This document shows positions 46,040-58,800 of a stretch of 64,000 bases of DNA, one piece after another; within the stretch, counting starts at the first letter, position 1, and each line of letters starts with the position of its first letter. This DNA is from Inia geoffrensis (taxonomy: Eukaryota > Chordata > Mammalia > Artiodactyla > Iniidae). Both the position numbers and the translations under genes were made by a program. The notes beneath the pieces are model-generated. The model had not been told where the DNA came from and searched no databases. It was given only the letters and a program-made list of their open reading frames with translations. The DNA is taken from NCBI GenBank assembly GCA_036417435.1, contig CM070905.1, positions 20,127,592 through 20,191,591 on the forward strand, written 5' to 3'.

Positions 46040-47440
46040 GGAAGATTGACACATGCACAGACAGAAACACAGAGTGCTGAAGGGCTGAAGGAGTAATTCA
46101 GGCTCTGGAGATAGCGTTGGGCTGTAGGGGTGACAAGGAGGGAAGCGCCATGGTTTCTTAGAGTAGTATCTGAGCTGCAGCTTTCACAAGAGAGGGGCAT
46201 AGGGATTTGAAGGGTGTTTGGCATCCAAAGTAAGAGAGCAGCTGGAACAAAAAGGCACAGAGATGGGAGAAGAATGTAGGCTCTGTTTCAGGATGTTGAG
46301 TAAATGAATGTGATGAAAACTTAGGGTGCTGGGTAAGAAAGCGCTAATAATGGTTGGCAGACATGGAAGGCAGAGAGCAGCCAAACTGCCACTCTTTGAC
46401 CATGCTGAGGACAGATTAAAGAGTAGGAGAGAAAAAGGGTGACATCTGTTAGGAATGTGGTGCAGCCTTCCCAATGAGGGGAAGCAGTTTGAATTAGGGA
46501 ATTGTTCATTGGCATTCAAAGGGAGAGATTATATTTGGTAGACATTCCTGAGGTTAGAGGAAGATTAGAAGTAGGAGGTAGGAAAGGAGAAATGAGCTAG
46601 GCCACACCATAAAGATTACTCCACCTTTGAGGACTGGTAAGAATCACATTTCAATTTAATAAACTTTGGTTTATTACTGAACCAGCAAACCAACAATTAG
46701 AAGAGTATACAATGAGTTAAGGGCCCAAGTAACTGGGTGAGGCTTCCTCTTGCCTTGTTAGTTCTTCACAGAGCAAACCCAAGGTTCTGTCATTATATCC
46801 GTCATGGGGGAAATAATCTGCCATGATAGTGGCAGTCAGAACCAGAGCTTCTCTGACTTTCCTGTAGGAAGCTGAGGAAGACGCCTGCTCAGCCCTCAGG
46901 CGTCTACATGATGGGACAAGAAGAAAGCCTTCCTGTGCCTGGTCTTGTGTTCCATTTCTTACTGTCGCACTGGGCCCTGACCCGTGCCAGGGAGTAAAAG
47001 GTTACTGCCGTATGAAGATGAGTGACAACTTTAGATTGGGTTACTGACAAGTTGTGTTTCAGGTTGCTACATTTGAAGGACCTCCCAGGCATCCATGTGA
47101 ATCTGTCCATTCAGTAAATTGGCAACATAGGTCTGGAACTGGGGAGGGTGAACAAGGGTGGAGAGAGTTCTGGGAATCCTTCTCCAAGAGACGAAGATCT
47201 GGGAAGGGGTGAGATCTCCAAGGAATAGAATGTGAAGGGAAGTGAAAAGAGGGCAGAGGCAGGATTTTGGCAAATCCCTAAGAGGCAGCAGGTGGAGTTG
47301 TGTAGGAGGCCCCACAGGAGTGGTCAGGAGGGAGAGGTGAGAATGAGCACCTGGCAGCCACCAGAAGAGAGTTTCAGGAAGCAAGGTGGTCGGTCAGAGG
47401 AAGCGTTTCCAGAGGGGGCCGGTGGAGGAGCACGGATGGG
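46040..47440 (-). repeat. Ancient purine-rich repeat, probably L2-like
   Basis: A long plus-strand purine-rich region with 'aaaggcacagagatgggag', 'gtaggctctgtttcagg', 'aatggttggcagacatgg' and similar words, probably the antisense of an old LINE (L2-type) in several pieces (46040-46560 most convincing; 47130-47440 weak). Stop-free frames on both strands in it are compositional. Confidence 0.35.
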
Positions 47441-47606
47441 AGGCCGTTGAATCGGTGATTATTGATCAGTAGCTGCCTTACTTACATCATGTGCATATAG
47501 TCAAAAAGTGCACTGGACTCAGAACCCAGATTTCAGATGGTTAAAGAAGAGGGAAAAAAGGGAAAAGCTGAGGCAGTTATTATTCTTTCAAGATTTTAAT
47601 CTTTGA

Positions 47607-47823
47607 GCTTCCCTGGTGGCGCAGTGGTTGAGAGTCCGCCTGCCAATGCAGGGGACACAGGTTCGTGCCCCAGTCCTGGAAGATCCCACATGCCGTGGAG
47701 CGGCTGGGCCCGTGAGCCATGGCCGCTGAGCCTGTGCTTCCGGAGCCTGTGCTCCGCAACGGGAGAGGCCACAGCAGTGAGAGAGGCCCACGTACCGCAA
47801 AAAAAAAAAAAAAAAAAAAAAAA
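47607..47823 (+). mobile_element. Young cetacean CHR-type SINE
   Basis: A plus-strand copy with A box (ggtggcgcagtgg), B box (ggttcgtgcccc), CGTACCGC end and about 26 A. A perfect 17-bp duplication, aagattttaatctttga, lies at 47590-47606 and 47824-47840. Perfect TSD and long uninterrupted tail make it one of the youngest insertions here. It is the left arm of an inverted SINE pair. Confidence 0.97.
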
Positions 47824-48037
47824 AAGATTTTAATCTTTGAAAGAAAGGTGATAAAGAATATGTATTGATACCTTGAAGAAGCAACACTGTTGTAGGAGGT
47901 TTTCTTTAGAGAGATTAATTAACGTGTATGAGAGCTGAGGGCATGAATCCCATGGCAAGAGAAGGATTAAAATGCAAGAAAGAAGTGGTAAGAATTTGGT
48001 CGAGCAAAACCTCAGAATTTTGGAAGGGGGTACTTTC

Positions 48038-48260
48038 TTTTTTTTTGTTTGTTTTGTTTTGTTTTTTTGCGGTACGCGGGCCTCTCACTGTTGTGGCTTC
48101 TCCCGTTGCGGGGCACAGGCTCCGGACGCGCAGGCTCAGCGGCCATGGCTCACGGGCCCAGCCGCTCCGCGGCATGTGGGATCTTCCCAGACCGGGGCAC
48201 GAACCCGTGTCCCCTGCATTGGCAGGCGGACTCTCAACCACTGCGCCACCAGGGAAGCCC
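48038..48260 (-). mobile_element. Young cetacean CHR-type SINE
   Basis: Minus-strand copy with a perfect 17-bp duplication, tggaagggggtactttc, at 48021-48037 and 48261-48277. The tail at left is a mixed T/G run ('tttgtttgttttgttttg'). Nearly all CpG sites of the young type are present. Right arm of the inverted pair. Confidence 0.97.
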
Positions 48261-48277
48261 TGGAAGGGGGTACTTTC

Positions 48278-50109
48278 AAGGGTAGAAATGAGGGTCTTTG
48301 GAAGCTGAGCCCTTTCTCTTCAGAGTGAGAGAGGGAGAAAAGGAGGGATGATTGAGGAAATTTAAGTGGGAGGGAGGGAGGGAAGTTTCCTAATGGCCTC
48401 CGTTTTCTCAGCCATAGGATTTACTGAGACTCTACATGCTTCTGTGTAAATGGTGAGTCAGTCTATTCTTTAGGGTAGGTGACTGGGGTACCCCAAGGGG
48501 AATAAGGTCAGATAACACAGATGCAATGGAGTTCCCAGTCCAGTGTCCTGAGCAGGTGCAGCCTCCTGCTAATCAGAAGTTGACACCTCTTACCTGACCT
48601 GACTGCCCCCTTCCTGGCACGTCTGTCCCAACTTCAGATTTCACACAACTCGGTGGGACTTCTTTCAGTTTTTCATGTTACAGGTCTTCCTTCTTGCCTG
48701 ACCTGCCCTCCTTCCTTAGCAGGCCTCCAACTAAAGACCCCAGCCTAGTCTTCCTTTGGGACTTTTGAGGCCTCTTGTGGAACCTGACTGGGTTCTATGC
48801 TGCTAAAAGCGAACGAGACTGAGGTTGCCTTTTGGGCTCCTCTTTCGACTGGATCAGTCAATGTATTTGTTATATGAATACATGAATATGTTAGAGGATC
48901 CTTCAGGATGTGGGGATCCTTCAGGATATGAGGTAGATTAAGATACTTCTTGGGAAAGATGGGACCTTTTAAAAAAAAGTAGAATGGAGTCTTAAAGACG
49001 TTTGGCAGATTTGTTTTCCATCAGATTAGTTTTTCTCACTGAAGCATACTTTTGAGTCTCACTTAAGGTTGAGTTCTTCCAGTGCTTCTGAAATCTGTTC
49101 TGACTTTCTGATAGTAGAAATGGACATCCAGTTGCAAGAATAGGCTTAAATTAAAGATTGTCAATTTTAAACAGTTTAATAGATACGTAATTGATAGCTG
49201 TATTTTAACAGTGTCTTTCATTTTTTGAAAAATAACACTTGTTTTAGAAATTCAAGCTGTTTTAAACCAACTGTTTCCATGTAACTTGGCAACAACTCTT
49301 AGACTATTCTAAATGGCCTGGGCAAGGTTCAGTGTTGTAAACTTGGAGGGAGTAAAGTTTGTTATGAATTTTATCAAATCCCCAGTTTTTCCTGTGTTTT
49401 ACAGACATGTATAGATTGTTTCATATCTACCTATCTGGATTAGAAGCACAGCTGGTTGATGGCTGGTGAGAAGTTAGAAATGAATACAAAGGTTCCAGAA
49501 ACTTGGTGTGTATATTCAAAGCAAAGATCTCCCATATCACTTCATTTTGCTTAATGAAGGCAGATGAGGAAGGGACCAGAAGCATCAGTAGTTTACAGAA
49601 AATTTATGGTTTTCCGTGAAACTGCTGTTGACACTGCCTTTTAGGGAATGAACTAACATCTGTTTCATAGGCTTGGTTATAGTGTGCTCTTACGTGGTTC
49701 TAATACAGGGGTTATGGGTTTATGTGTAATCTTGTGAAGACACATTTCAGTAACCTGTATTCCCTAAAGTTCTGTCATGTTTTGGATTCTGGTCATTGCA
49801 CGCATATCCCATAATACATAGCGCTGCTCATATAGACAAATCAGTAGAGATTCTTGATAAAGCAGATTGGACACTGATGTCTTATTAAAACAAAAATACC
49901 TGTGTATCAAAGGTGCAGCTTACAGAATACATTCACATACATCTCATTTGCTTTTCACAGGGTCCTCTGAAATAGGCACACTTCCTTTTCAGCCTCTCTG
50001 CTGTCCACAGATGGTCTCGTCCACACCCATGACTCTAGCTATTAGCTGTAAACCAACAACTCTAGAATCTAGTCAAGGCTGTAGTTTTCAGCATGTAACA
50101 TTTAACCAG
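48278..50109. other. Unassigned non-coding stretch
   Basis: No identified mobile element apart from a (GGGA)n tract near 48370 and an 18-bp tandem duplication at 48896-48931. Confidence 0.45.
48896..48931. repeat. Two-copy 18-bp tandem duplication
   Basis: ggatccttcaggatgtgg and ggatccttcaggatatga are adjacent, matching at 16 of 18. Confidence 0.9.
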
Positions 50110-50880
50110 TTCTTCTCTTACCACTTGCCAACTTCATGAGAACTTGGTGTTCTCTTTCTCAGTGGGCGAGACCACCACCCCCATCAGAAATCCGGCTGTA
50201 CTCCTTGCCATCCCTCACCCCTTTTCCAAACCCTGCTGATTCCAGTTCCTCATAGCATTCAAACCTGCTGCCACAGACCTTGTCCTAGCCTTCCTGACAT
50301 TCAGCCTGTAATTCTTCAAGCATATCCCTGATTGTCTCTGTGTTCCACATTGCCTCTGGAGTGGTTTATCTCCAAGGAAACTCTGACGTGTCACTCCCAT
50401 GCAGGAAGTCCTGCAGTGGCCTGCTACAATCTTCTGGTAAAGCGGGAGTTTCAGTACAGCACCAAAGTCCTGTCTTCATCCTCTGCCTGTGCTTGCTTCT
50501 ACTGCCTTATCTCTGACCGTATTTCTAAGTGCATCTTAGACTCTGCTGCCCTGAACCATTGGCAGGTTGCTCTTCCGTGCTGCCATCCCTCCGTGTTTTA
50601 ATGCCTTATGCCGTGAATATCCATCTACATCTTTTCCACCTCTTTCTTGAGCCCCATCTTTTGGAAACAGTTGTTAACATTTTCCATCAACTGTGGAGCT
50701 TGTTATCCTTCCTCTCTTGTTCCTGCTCCACTTCCCTAATGGATGGAGAAGTCTTAGAAGACAAGGGCAGTTTCTGTTTCTCCAGCCCCTTTTATCATAT
50801 CTGGGACACACACCTTTGCAGAACATTTCACAGGTCTGAGTCTACTCACATTTTAAATAACTAAATGACTTGTTCAGGAT
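50110..50880 (+). repeat. L2-like ancient repeat
   Basis: 'cactcccatgcaggaagtcc', 'ctgcagtggcctgctacaat' and 'cttctactgccttatctctg' resemble the sense strand of an L2-type 3' region; a MIR-like antisense scrap follows at about 50870-50940. Frames of 89 and 111 codons here are not conserved proteins I know. Confidence 0.45.
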
Positions 50881-50940
50881 TACAGGGCTAGAATCAACTA
50901 AAATTAACCCCAGGTCCAGAGTTCTTCTATTCTGCTTTTG

Positions 50941-53378
50941 TATATGCTGATTTTTAAAAAAGTAAGTCATGATAACTAACCAAATCTTTGGTCTTAGTTG
51001 AGATACCCTAAAAAAAAGGGGGGTGGTACTGATGTTAAAATAGCTTGTTAGTGTGGCTGGGTGCTGGTAGACTGTGCCATAGGTGAAAAATATCAGCCAC
51101 AGATCTTTTCAAAAATTTCTACAAATAACACAAACTCAATAAAAACTTCACATTACTGCCCTGAGGGTGTAGCCAGGGGAACCGTGTCCCCTGTGAATAA
51201 TGCTTAATTAAGTTCAAATTTAATGTTAAAAGGCAATAACTGGACAAATTAATTACTCCCAATATTTATATCTTATAAAGTACTAAATTGTAGCTGGAAA
51301 GCAGTAATGAAATTCAGTCATTTTGAAATGAAATCCAGAGTCACAGTAATGCAGGGTTAATTCACGAGGTGCCATGGTTTGTACTTGCAACTTGGCAGTC
51401 TAATCAGGTTCTTTTAAAATTAGTCTCACTTAAATGAGAAATTGTCTCTTACCCATTTTTGAGAAGATTAGAATCTCTTCATTTTCTGATGGAGACTGAA
51501 ATAATTTTTCCCACATCCATTTTTTCTACTCTGCTCCCTCCTGCCACACTCCATTATTGATGTTATTATCTCATAAGGTTGTTTTTTGTTTTGAGAATTT
51601 TTCTCCCTGAAACTTCCCCATTCTTTTCCCTTTCGAACAGATAAATTCAAAGAAAGAATAGCCCTTCTTTCATTCATTATAAATGATTTTTCATTTGAGC
51701 ATGTCATCTTGCTTTTCGTTACAATGGAGATCAAAGGAATATAGGCTCACCACTAGTGTTCAGCAGTTCTTTTCAGTTCTGGACCTTAAAGAAATAGGAT
51801 CTAGTTTAATTTGTAGCAGCTTTAGATCTCTCTCAGGCATGTGGCACTCAGACGGCTGGCTGTTACTGCATGCTCTGTGTGTGTGTGTGTGTGTGTATGT
51901 GTGTATTTTAAGAAAATGAGAAAGCTGGAACTTTGTTATCTCATATGCTTTGCAATGCATATCCCAAAGATACAAATCTCAAAGGAATGTATTTGTGTTG
52001 AAAGAGTACTTGTTTCTACTTAAACCAAGTTGGGAGTCCTTTAAAGATCCCTATTTAAAAATATTCATTCCACAGTTTGAACTCTGGTGTCATGTGAATT
52101 TTCAGTGTTCCATACTTACTTGGCTTTTTTTTTTTTTTAAATGGTTTTTAAAAAAATTTAATTCCTTAGTATGGCCAGAAGCAGTATGATGCTTTTAAAT
52201 GATGAATCAGTTTGTCGTCTCAATTTGGAGTATAGGTGGGGTGAGAGGAGGAGAGATCAGTCCTTACTTATGTTTAAAACCAGGACAGTGAATCACACTC
52301 AAATAACTGAAATGTTGACAGATTTATATAAAAGCAATTGAGCTATTTTTGAACACCCTGCTTTGCACCTCATTCTGTGATTCGTGTGTTTATGTTTGGA
52401 TGTTACTGTAAGATCATTATTGGGTAATGTTAAACCAAAACCTTATCACTCAGTAGGCTTACCGTCTGATCATTCTTAGCCTTCAAAATTTCTGTATGGT
52501 GTATTCCATTCTTCACTGAAACCAGGCCTCTTTCTCCCAGCCTCATCATTGTCACCTGATCTTATCCTCTGTGGTCAAAGTCCCATTCTCCTTGCAGTTT
52601 CATTGAATATTTACTCTAAGATTTATAAGCCAAATGTAATTTTATGGTTCTGATGAATTGCATAGTTTATCAGTGTTGTCTGCTAAGGATTGCAGTATTC
52701 ATTCTTCAGAAGTCTAATACCCATTCATTTATTGCATAGAACTAATAAATACTTAAACAGTGCATCTATGTACTTCGTGCTTAATTATTCCTGTCCTTCC
52801 CTAAATCAAATTGAACTTCCCATATATCTACTTCTTTTTTATCTTTGGGTGGCAAAAGCATGTAAATAAAATTTCAGGGACTAAAGGTCAAAAACATTTC
52901 TGGTTGCTGAGTGGGCTCTATCTTCTAGTCTGTTTCCCATTGACAAGGCCTATTTGAAAAAGTTATGTTGATTGGGATGTAGAACATGGGCTGTGATTTT
53001 TATCTTATTGTACATGCAGTTGTATGGATGAGGATCTGAAGGTACATAAAACCCTTATGTAGAGTCAGGTTTACAGATCCTGAGATCCCTGTTGCTAAGA
53101 ATTAAAAAAAAAAAAAATCTTATTCAAAGTCAGTATTCTAGCTGGTTGCACTTAACAGAAATCTGGCCATTGTATAAATGGAATAATGAAAAAAATGTTT
53201 TTCCTTCTGTGAATATTTTACATTTATTTCTGTTTATGTCCTCTAATCTTATCTGTTCTGTCCATATGGAAAAAGTGGGTTTAGAGTGTCCAGTCACACA
53301 TAAATCTGTCTATAAATGGATAGCCACACTCTGTCCAACTGTGTTGAAACACACAGACATTTAAAACCAACTAAAGTA
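50941..53378. other. Unassigned non-coding stretch
   Basis: AT-rich, no young insertions. Contains the (GT)n at 51876-51905. Confidence 0.5.
51876..51905. repeat. (TG)n microsatellite
   Basis: About 10 uninterrupted TG units followed by tatgtgtgta. Probably length-polymorphic. Confidence 0.92.
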
Positions 53379-53392
53379 TCAACTGAACTTTT

Positions 53393-53595
53393 TTTTTTTT
53401 TTTGCTGTATGCGGGCCTCTCACTGTTGTGGCCCCTCCCGCCACGGAACACAGGCTCCGGATGTGCAGGCTCAGCGGCCATGGTTCACGGGCCCAGCCGC
53501 TCCGCGGCATGTGGGATCTTCTTGGACGGGGGCACGAACCCATGTCGCCTGCATCGGCAGGCGGACTCTCAACCACTGCGCCACCAGGGAAGCCC
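53393..53595 (-). mobile_element. Young cetacean CHR-type SINE
   Basis: Minus-strand copy with a T run at left and head at right. Duplication tcaactgaactttt (53379-53392) versus tcaattgaactttt (53596-53609), 13 of 14. Some CpG decay (gctgtatgcggg at the 3' end). Confidence 0.95.
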
Positions 53596-53609
53596 TCAAT
53601 TGAACTTTT

Positions 53610-56606
53610 GAAAAAGGTTATTAATGTTATTTTTTGGTAACTAATCAAAACAACAAATGTATTAGAAGATTCTATTGATGCATTTGATTTTTGTTATGAC
53701 GTTGTGACAGTGTCTGTTATGACATGTTTGAAAGGTATATGCTTTGTTCTCATTTGAGCAAGACATTCTGATTATCTTGAATTTATATTCTAAATGGCTC
53801 TTTATTTTGGTTTTCCTTCTTGACCATTTGAGATTCTGCCTTGTGTGGAAATGAATCCGTTTTCACATGGAAGTTTATATGTAAATTCCATATAAGATAT
53901 ACCTTAGTATGTTTATTCAGGAACACTCAGGACAACCATGGATGGTGTAGGTTTGATGAAGCAAGACCATTTGCAATGATATTTCCTCATTGGCCAATAG
54001 ATATGATATAGAAAACTAAGAAGTAGTTGCTTTGTGGATAGATCACCCCATACGTAAAATACAGAGGAGCTATTTATAAGTAGGCGGAAGTTAAATGTTG
54101 GGAGTCTCAATCGTGGCTAAAACCCCCGAAGTGAATACAACTCTGTAAAAATTGGTCAGGCCACTTGGACTCAAATAATGAGAACCAGATCTCAATCAGA
54201 ATAATTGCATGCTTAAGGGAAAAATACAACTTACACATTTCAAAGTCCTAACAGACATTTGAACAAAGTTCAAATGTATCAGTAGTACCCGCTGGGTTTT
54301 TTTGTCTGTTTGTTTGTTTTTGTTTTATTTTGTATTGAGAGGGAGAGAAGCAGGGCTGCAGTGTCAAGACCTTTTTTAGGGAGTGAGCAGAATGTGGGTT
54401 ATGTGAGACCTGGCAAGGACTCAAGTCTGTGAGTGGGATATAGGCAGTTTTCTAAAACTCTGTGGCCTTCTCCTTGGTATTTGGGCTCTGGAGGAGGTGA
54501 ACCGAATACTGATGATTAGTGAGCAGAGGTGCTTATGGTAATATTAATAGTTTTGCTTGGGAGAGGTCACATGTAATGCCCGTGAACAGATTTTTGAGTC
54601 AGGAGAGTTTTGCCAACCGCTCCTGCCTTCTGAAGGGTACAGCACTTGTACCGTCTCAGGCAGCTTCACGTGCCCACCTGCCCTCACCTTAAGCAGTTTC
54701 CTCCTTTTCTGCTGTCCCAACCCTTGTCTACCAAGTTGAGATCAGGCTTTCCCCTTTACTTTGTACATTCTCTTTGTCAGCTTATGGAAGCTGATCCAGT
54801 CCCTCTCAGTCATTACACATCAAGGAGGAGATGCAGGAGAGAGGCAGCATTTCTTAGCCCTTTCCGTATAAGTGCTCTTCCCGGCTGGGCGTCCTCGGGC
54901 AGTCGTTTACTCCTGCTGGACCTTTATTTCTTCCTCTGAACAGAGATGTGGCTTAAAAGGAGAAGTTTCTCAAGTCCTTGGAAGCTGTAAAATTCTGTGC
55001 CTGAAAGTTGTATGGTCTGTGGGGAAATTAGACCTCTCACTAACCCAGTGTCATCAGCCTCTGAGACTTGGTGATAAGTCCCGTTTAGGTTTTGCCACTG
55101 CCTTAAGACCATTTTCGAAAGGAAGAATACATTGAGAATTCCAAACAACTGCCTTAGAAGGTAGTCTTTGGAAGATAACTTAGATAAACCTTTTTTGTGG
55201 TTTTTGTTTGTGTGTGTGTTTTATTTTTCTGTTTTGTTTGTAGAAGTCTCCAGCTCTTCTTAATTTCAGTTTATTTATCTATAAATTGAGATTCTTGACA
55301 CCTCCTTCAAGCAACTATTGGGTTTCTTTACTGTTTACTTTCAGGATGAGTCTAATATGCAGAGATATGTTAGATTATTAATCTTATTACTTTGGCAAAG
55401 AACTGTTTCAAAGGGGGAGTACTGAAACTTGCCCTAGTACTTGGAATTTATTTGTTTTTATTACATTTCATAAATGAAATTTCAGAGCCGGGAGGAAAGT
55501 AGTGTTGTTAGTATATTTCAGGAATATATAATTGGCTTGAATTCTTTGGTAGAAAAGAATTTTTTAAAATCAGAGTATCGTTATGAGTAGAGTCTAGCTT
55601 TTTGCTTGTGTACATATGGACCCTCAAATCTTTTAAAAATTGGAGTCATAATTTACTCAAATATAATAGCATTAAAGCTAAAATATTGTTCAGTTTATAC
55701 ATATGACTATTTCCCTCCCCTTGTTCTACATTTAATGATGTTACATGGATTTTGCTTCTCCATGGTGGTGATTTGTCATGAGAAACTGGGAGTAATAGCT
55801 GGGAAGCAACCTGTATCCAGGGGAGCCCAGAGGAGGATATTTTTGCTGTTTCAGCCCAAGCAGTGCCTGTTACTGTATTTCTTCCCCAGCCAGTAAATGT
55901 GGGTAAGAAAGCATAAAAGAAATGATGTTTAGAATTATCTTTACTATAAGCATTCAAAAGAGAAGCTGAGCTGTAATGGGAAGTATGGTTTGAAAAGCTG
56001 TTTTCATTATAAATTACTGGGCCAGATTTTTAAAAAGGTAATCTATGAATGACTTTTTAAAACCAAGAACATTTAAAAAATACTGATATGTAAAACAGTG
56101 AAACAATTACGTGAACAATGATTGTATCTCATTTTGGGACATAGCAAGCCTACTGTTCTGATTAAAGTGCCTACCACTTGATCTTGGAGTGGCTGGGCCA
56201 TTTTTTGGGCAGCCATATTGGGCACAAAAGCAGCTTGCCTCTGAAACATGCAAGAGCATTCTGTCAGCATCCTGGAACTCCATAACTATATTTGCTTCTC
56301 TTTTTTCATGACAACAAACAAGTAAACATAAATAAAGCACAAATTAGGAAACAACATCCTCTCTATTTCTGACTCTATTTCTTGTATTTAACGGGAACAA
56401 TAAGTTGAGAGAACATGTTACTCTTCCTTGTGTGTTCGGTCATTCAGAACACTAGTACTCCTGCGTTTAAATCATCTGTTCCTCTGCTTTTTCAGAGGAC
56501 TTGCATGTCAAATAAGCAGCTTCTTTGTATAGCTCTTCATTTTCTTTCCCAGAGCATTGGGAGGATTAGCTTCTCTCGGTCTTTTGGTGAAGTCACCACA
56601 TTTTCG
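53610..56606. other. Unassigned non-coding stretch
   Basis: About 3 kb with no clear mobile element besides a possible MIR scrap near 55265-55320. Frames of 87-103 codons on both strands at 54600-55960 have no recognised domain and overlap each other. Confidence 0.45.
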
Positions 56607-56614
56607 GTTAGAGT

Positions 56615-56837
56615 AGGGGTCAGCAGACTTTTTCTGTAAAGGGCCAGATGTAAATATTTTAGGCTTTGCAGGCCATACGATTTCTCTTGCAACTACTTAA
56701 CTCTGCCCTTGTTCCGTGAAAGCAGCTTTGGACTATAACGTAGAGGAATGGATGGGGTTGTGTTGCAGTAAAACTTTATTTCCAAAACAGGTGGTGGACA
56801 AGATTGGTGCTTGGGCCATAGTTTACTGCCCCCCAGT
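56615..56837. mobile_element. Non-autonomous hAT-like (MER-type) DNA transposon
   Basis: About 223 bp beginning aggggtcagcagac and ending in cccccag, with a widespread mammalian MER body ('aaagggccagatgtaaatat', 'ttttaggctttgcaggccat'). Flanking 8-bp gttagagt (56607-56614) and gatagagt (56838-56845) match at 7 of 8, as in hAT duplications. I do not name the exact subfamily. Confidence 0.85.
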
Positions 56838-57168
56838 GATAGAGTGACATTTCCTGCTCTCCGTGTATTCATATACACAACACTGTTCCATGGATTACCC
56901 ATAGTGTAAATAAAGGGATAAAGGGGTGATGATTATGGGCATTTCCAGTGTGCTCACTGTAACTCCACCCCTTTCTCACTTAAGAAAACATCCCAGAAAT
57001 CTGAGGAATGAGTGCAGCTTATCACAGGGATACTTGAATCTTCTCTGATTAGTGTAATGAGTAAATGAGTCAAAATCTTCAGTACTTTGTTTAGCAGTAG
57101 TATCAGATTACTTGTCATACATACTCCTCAGAGCTATGTGACACACCAGGCTATAGCCATTCATCGTT

Positions 57169-57210
57169 GAGAATGCCAGTTTGAGAAGGCCAATTTGAGA
57201 ACGCCAGTTC
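57169..57210. repeat. Three 14-bp tandem units
   Basis: gagaatgccagttt, gagaaggccaattt and gagaacgccagttc follow each other exactly. Confidence 0.92.
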
Positions 57211-58234
57211 TTTGGAGTTAACAGCTGGAGCCTCATAGAACACATTTTTTCAAAGCTGAAGCAAGACATCTCTGCTCATCATTGGTGTCCACATGGACCC
57301 CGCAGAGCTAAGTGTGTACAAAATGCTCTCCTTTGTTGTTCATAGAGGTATGTGGGGAAGGTGAGCCAAACAGTCATATGCCTTCTGTTTAATTTTCCTA
57401 GCCCTTTCCCTGTCTCTGCCTCCTGTAAGCTAGAATTGCTGCAGACTAATCCTGAATACACATGACTGGATTTGGCCAACTTGAAAGTTTCTTTTACAAC
57501 TTTCTGGGAGGTGGTTAGAGATCAACTTGTCTTGGGGTATTATTTGGTCAAGGAAGGGTAAACAATTTATGTGAGCTCTTGCAGGAACAAACCCAAATAG
57601 ATGATTAGAATGAAACTAAAGGTGGTGTTGATGATGATTCAGATACAGTGTAACTCTTATCTGACCTGCACAGAATCCATTTGGTAGATGAAACAGCGTC
57701 CATTCCCTCACGAAACTTGATCTGCGATGTCCATGCCTTATTGGTGCTCATTGCTACTAGACTTCTGGCATTTCTTACCTGATCAACTAAGTCAAATGTT
57801 TACCAGGAGTCAGTTGTATTTGCTTGTAAACCTATTTAGGTCAGTTGTTATTGTTATTACATATGAATGTAATATGAAAAATAAGGTGAATGCTTTAGAA
57901 CGACTCACAAGTTACTAAAAACTTTTTTTTTGATTTAGGTGTGGATATGGGTGGGAGAACTGTGGGAGAGATGGGGGGAGAAATTGAGGATCCCACTCAC
58001 TGATTGCTCTATAAGGATCTTTAAAGTTCTCACTCACCTTTAAAGAAACCCGTTGAAATATTAGATAATCTAGTATGAAGGTTACAGGAACTCAACAGAG
58101 CCAGCTCATTCTTGTATCAGACAATTGGCAAGTAATTTGTATTTAATATTTTGTTAGACCTTAATGTATAATGTACATATGTATCTTTTATTTTTCACTT
58201 TGTGTTTAAATGCATCTTTTACTGGTCCTGATTG

Positions 58235-58440
58235 TGTCTGAGTGCTTCCCAAATGTGCCAGAGCTCTGCATAAAGTCTCTTATTTATCTTCACCACAGAC
58301 CGTTTGAGGAGGGCCCAATTATTATCTTCATTTTGTGATGGGGAATCTACAGCTTAGATAGCTGATGTAACTTTCCCAAGGTTCCTGAGCTAGTCCTTGT
58401 CTCCCTCATTATACCATCTCCCTGCCTGCAGCCAACTCAA
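58235..58440 (-). repeat. MIR element
   Basis: The plus strand 'aatgtgccagagctctgcat', 'attatcttcattttgtgatg' and 'taactttcccaaggttcctg' follow the MIR antisense order. Confidence 0.7.
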
Positions 58441-58689
58441 GATTCTTTTAATGCAGTAGGATTTTTTTTTTTTTTTTTGAATAGGGTAGTTGGTAAGATC
58501 TTAACTTGCTATGAATTGCTAAGCCAGTCTTTATGAGAATCAAGTTTGGAGGCTGTCACAGGGTGAATTAGCTTTAGTTACTGCTGGAAATATAGGCAAA
58601 ACTTAACTATATTGTCCTTATGTCTTTTCTGCGTTCCGGTCCTCTTGTCTGTTTGCTCACTATATTGTTTTTGCCTCTTAAAGTGCTGT

Positions 58690-58800
58690 TAGGCATATGA
58701 TTTAATTTGATTCTTAAAAAGAGTGTAATAGGGCAGGTATTACTAGCTGCATTTTTTTAGATGATGACACTGAGGTTCATAGAATTTAAGTGAAGCAAGA
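58690..58800 (-). repeat. MIR-like fragment
   Basis: 'gggcaggtattactagctgc' followed by 'gatgacactgaggttcatag' fits the MIR antisense CORE region. Confidence 0.6.

Noticed and set aside
58462..58480. T run that could mark a minus-strand retroposon tail
   Set aside because: No SINE or L1 sequence adjoins it and no flanking duplication was found.
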